A stretch of 5,436 bases of DNA from an uncultured Nitrosomonadales bacterium (lineage in GTDB: Bacteria > Pseudomonadota > Gammaproteobacteria > Burkholderiales > Gallionellaceae), in assembly GCA_903934275.1 (NCBI GenBank), contig CAIZNF010000066.1, positions 1 through 5,436 on the forward strand, in the 5' to 3' direction. Positions 5,205 through 5,436 of the stretch are shown piece after piece. The notes beneath the pieces are model-generated. The model was not told the DNA's origin, ran no database searches, and saw only the letters and a list, made by a program, of their open reading frames with translations. Each line of letters begins with the position of its first letter. Positions within the stretch are counted from its first letter, which is position 1. A program made the position numbers and the translations under genes.

Positions 5205-5436
5205 GCTGCCAACCTTTCGATGTAATGCAACGGTGTTTCACGCTGCGCTTGTTCCGTAAAAAAATCGTCCACTGCCGCCAACTGTTCAGCAGGGCTTTCC
5301 AATTGATTCATCTTGTGGCGGAACTGTGCCGAACCGGCCAGCCCTTTGGTGTACCAGGAGATGTGTTTGCGCGCCACGCGCAACCCGGTGTGTTCGCCGT
5401 AGAAGTTATACAGTTCATGCACATGCTCCAGCAGCA
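5201..5436 (-). CDS. dusB: tRNA-dihydrouridine synthase B, C-terminal part (cut by window edge)
   Basis: The last 78 or so residues of DusB, the flavin enzyme that reduces uridine to dihydrouridine in the tRNA D-loop. The frame stays open to the window edge, reading LLEHVHELYNFYGEHTGLRVARKHISWYTKGLAGSAQFRHKMNQ. The segment GLRVARKHISWYTKGL is the typical RNA-binding C-terminal signature of bacterial Dus proteins (RKH-WY). The N-terminal TIM barrel and catalytic Cys are outside the window. A GTG at 5422 could be mistaken for a start but lies inside the conserved sequence. The stop overlaps the fis start by 4 nt, so the two are translationally coupled. The assignment to DusB instead of DusA or DusC rests on the adjacent fis and the tail motif. 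Confidence 0.93.
   Translation of the reverse strand, partial: LLEHVHELYNFYGEHTGLRVARKHISWYTKGLAGSAQFRHKMNQLESPAEQLAAVDDFFTEQAQRETPLHYIERLAA

Overview
The window looks like a betaproteobacterial chromosome, probably of the Nitrosomonadales/Gallionellales type. The evidence is the minus-strand order dusB-fis-purH, which is characteristic of Betaproteobacteria, the short 83-residue Fis, and a tRNA-Lys(UUU) fragment close to the proteobacterial consensus. No species can be named from the sequence alone.

Region 1 (1 to about 1055) is accessory DNA. It opens with two near-identical 21-bp repeats that resemble the multiple terminal repeats of an IS21-type insertion sequence. Next come a 36-bp hairpin-forming repeat, a two-gene minus-strand operon (DUF4160 then DUF2442) with a strong UUCG-loop terminator, and a gene-free stretch of about 280 bp holding a second exact copy of the 36-bp repeat. 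The region ends at a 44-nt 3' piece of a tRNA-Lys gene with no 5' half. Such a fragment is what the distal attachment site of a tRNA-integrated genomic island looks like, so 1055/1056 is probably the island-backbone boundary.

Region 2 (1097-3059) is a tight minus-strand operon: a LemA lipoprotein, a secreted and membrane-anchored TPM-domain protein with a glycine-rich tail, and a second TPM-domain protein without a signal peptide. The genes abut with gaps of 0 and 1 nt. They probably work together at the cell envelope, but their biochemical role is not established.

Region 3 (3173-5436) is housekeeping and also on the minus strand: the 3' end of dusB (tRNA dihydrouridine synthase), fis (nucleoid protein, 4-nt overlap with dusB) and purH (last two steps of IMP synthesis). 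Between fis and purH lies a 142-bp imperfect palindrome with perfect 17-bp terminal inverted repeats. It is an ERIC/MITE-like element whose outermost base is also the last base of the fis stop codon.

All genes read on the minus strand. The most notable unexplained items are the island end with its duplicated hairpin repeat around an uncharacterised DUF4160/DUF2442 pair, and the palindromic element behind fis. I saw no clearly new multi-gene system.
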